Source: Pandoraea bronchicola (GTDB lineage Bacteria > Pseudomonadota > Gammaproteobacteria > Burkholderiales > Burkholderiaceae). Taken from it: a DNA stretch of 64,000 nt. Shown here piece after piece: positions 63,927-64,000 of this stretch (its first letter is position 1; each line of letters begins with the position of its first letter). The DNA is taken from assembly GCF_902459805.1 (NCBI RefSeq), contig NZ_CABPST010000003.1, forward strand, positions 464,602 through 528,601, given 5' to 3'. Both the position numbers and the translations under genes were made by a program. The notes beneath the pieces were generated by a model. That model was not told the origin of the DNA, ran no database searches, and saw only the letters and a program-made list of their open reading frames with translations.

Positions 63927-64000
63927 TGGTGGGGCGTGAGTGACTCGAACACTCGACCTACGGATTAAGAGTCCGCTGCTCTACCAACTGAGCTAACGCC
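63927..64000 (-). tRNA. tRNA-Lys (CTT), second copy, cut by window end
   Basis: 74 of 76 nt, identical to the first copy over the visible length; the first two bases of the tRNA lie outside. The 54-bp spacer separates the two copies. Confidence 0.93.

Overview
The window reads as chromosome of a GC-rich betaproteobacterium of the Burkholderiaceae, most likely Pandoraea or a close relative. This is inferred from gene content: a PHA phasin, a betaproteobacterial proteasome-like protein inside the pyruvate dehydrogenase operon, the aat-bpt-pyrD cluster, a lipoyl-domain E3 and lutAB. No rRNA or whole-genome marker is present to fix the genus.

Layout. 1-2812: the end of the pyruvate dehydrogenase operon (aceF 3' end, a proteasome-like Ntn hydrolase, lpdA). 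3201-3961: phasin with a promoter framed by two identical palindromes. 4239-8502: a deacetylase-family enzyme, a DMT exporter, a nitroreductase and a PBP7-type peptidase. 8723-13772: an IclR regulator, an unusual membrane protein with sixteen 21-bp coiled-coil repeats, and lutAB behind a perfect palindrome. 13892-18906: a polar amino-acid (cystine-type) ABC permease and binding protein, pyrD, the two N-degron transferases bpt and aat, and a Nudix hydrolase. 19089-22111: initiator tRNA-Met, a GNAT enzyme, an exporter, dusA and tRNA-His.

22064-34670: a complete filamentous prophage (inovirus) in tRNA-His, bounded by 55-bp direct repeats with one mismatch. Read along the minus strand it has the classical order: ssDNA-binding protein, small genes, major coat, adsorption protein, pVI-like protein, Zot/pI ATPase, secretin/pIV, an intergenic hairpin, HUH replication protein, DUF4224 and tyrosine integrase. 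A divergent XRE repressor and a cargo segment (membrane-anchored DUF2726 nuclease-like protein, small unknown genes, ParDE) complete it. Its ssDNA-binding protein is an internal tandem duplication.

34682-49497 is host again: small unknown genes, a Nudix/metallo-beta-lactamase fusion, a TetR-controlled SDR / Baeyer-Villiger monooxygenase / alpha-beta hydrolase operon (a plausible alcohol to ketone to ester to acid route), purT, a MarR-SDR pair, a cold-shock gene, a diguanylate cyclase and an AEC transporter. 49499-54806 carries a GntR regulator, several tiny membrane or secreted proteins, and a GH18 chitinase without a signal peptide. The chitinase overlaps a holin-like gene and is preceded by a regulator with two tandem OmpR-type DNA-binding domains. 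55053-64000: S-formylglutathione hydrolase, pdxY, a fusA copy outside the str operon, a chemoreceptor, a beta-propeller protein paired with a MoaD/ThiS-like protein, a glycine-zipper lipoprotein and two tRNA-Lys genes, the last cut by the window edge.

The most unusual items are the inovirus with its duplicated ssDNA-binding protein and cargo, the chitinase/holin/tandem-winged-helix cluster, the 21-bp-repeat coiled-coil protein, and the MoaD-propeller pair. All calls come from reading sequence; no database search was run.
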